From assembly GCA_024278035.1 (NCBI GenBank), contig JAJRUA010000167.1:1-5310 (forward strand): a stretch of DNA of 5,310 nucleotides, read 5' to 3'. The notes under the pieces were generated by a model that was not told where the DNA came from, made no database searches, and was given only the letters and a program-made list of their open reading frames with translations. The DNA is from Planctomycetota bacterium (GTDB taxonomy: Bacteria > Planctomycetota > Planctomycetia > Pirellulales > Lacipirellulaceae). Positions 5,241-5,310 of the stretch are shown one piece after another. The first letter of the stretch is position 1; each line of letters opens with the position of its first letter. The position numbers and the translations under genes are program-made.

Positions 5241-5310
5241 ATGCATATCCGATGGCGTGGATTAGAACTGCCCAGCATGGTCACATGCGAGCAGGAAACC
5301 CTCTCCCCCA
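5241..5310 (+). CDS. rpoA: RNA polymerase alpha subunit, N-terminal fragment (3' end outside the window)
   Basis: RpoA dimerises to start assembly of RNA polymerase, and its C-terminal domain contacts promoter UP elements and activators. Only 23 codons are visible: MHIRWRGLELPSMVTCEQET then LSP. The MHIRWRGLELPS opening resembles planctomycete alpha subunits, where this stretch precedes the conserved GKFVIEPLERGFG-type segment. That segment would lie beyond the right edge. The start ATG 5241 has GGAG at 5230-5233, seven bases upstream, a good ribosome binding site. The position straight after rpsD is the standard alpha-operon order, with rplQ expected next. The 157-base gap to rpsD holds two stem-loops and the C-rich duplication. 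Identity rests on a short peptide plus context. Confidence 0.88.
   Translation, partial: MHIRWRGLELPSMVTCEQETLSP

Overview
The window holds the end of the spc operon and the start of the alpha operon of a bacterium, all on the + strand: secY (left end cut off), adk, map, rpmJ, rpsM, rpsK, rpsD and the first 23 codons of rpoA (right end cut off). The likely source is a planctomycete, probably of the Pirellula group. This rests on the RpoA N-terminus (MHIRWRGLELPS), the short-LID adenylate kinase, the gene order without infA, and wide gaps between ribosomal protein genes. It comes from recognised family resemblance, not from a database search.

Region by region: 1-1255 is the Sec translocon channel SecY. 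1407-1979 is adenylate kinase and 2027-2842 is methionine aminopeptidase, the usual secY-adk-map trio. 2843-3181 is a 339-base gap with no convincing gene. It holds a weak promoter candidate, RNA stem-loops and an interrupted reading frame faintly like the YacG zinc ribbon. 3182-3295 is rpmJ (37 codons, easily missed), followed by rpsM (3387-3770), rpsK (3870-4259) and rpsD (4454-5083). rpoA begins at 5241.

The genes make one housekeeping set. SecY moves nascent proteins across or into the membrane, and Map removes the initiator methionine from new chains. Adk balances AMP, ADP and ATP. bL36, uS13, uS11 and uS4 build the ribosome, and RpoA is the assembly scaffold of RNA polymerase. Both proteins that can be zinc-binding, bL36 and uS4, keep their full zinc ligand sets.

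There is no sign of a mobile element, CRISPR array, defence system or other new multi-gene system. The unusual content lies between the genes. A 14-bp unit is repeated four times exactly after rpsK, and a textbook-looking intrinsic terminator on the + strand sits between rpsK and rpsD. Strong stem-loops lie before rpmJ, between rpsM and rpsK, and between rpsD and rpoA. The last of these has intrinsic-terminator form on the - strand. A C-rich duplication lies just before the rpoA ribosome binding site.
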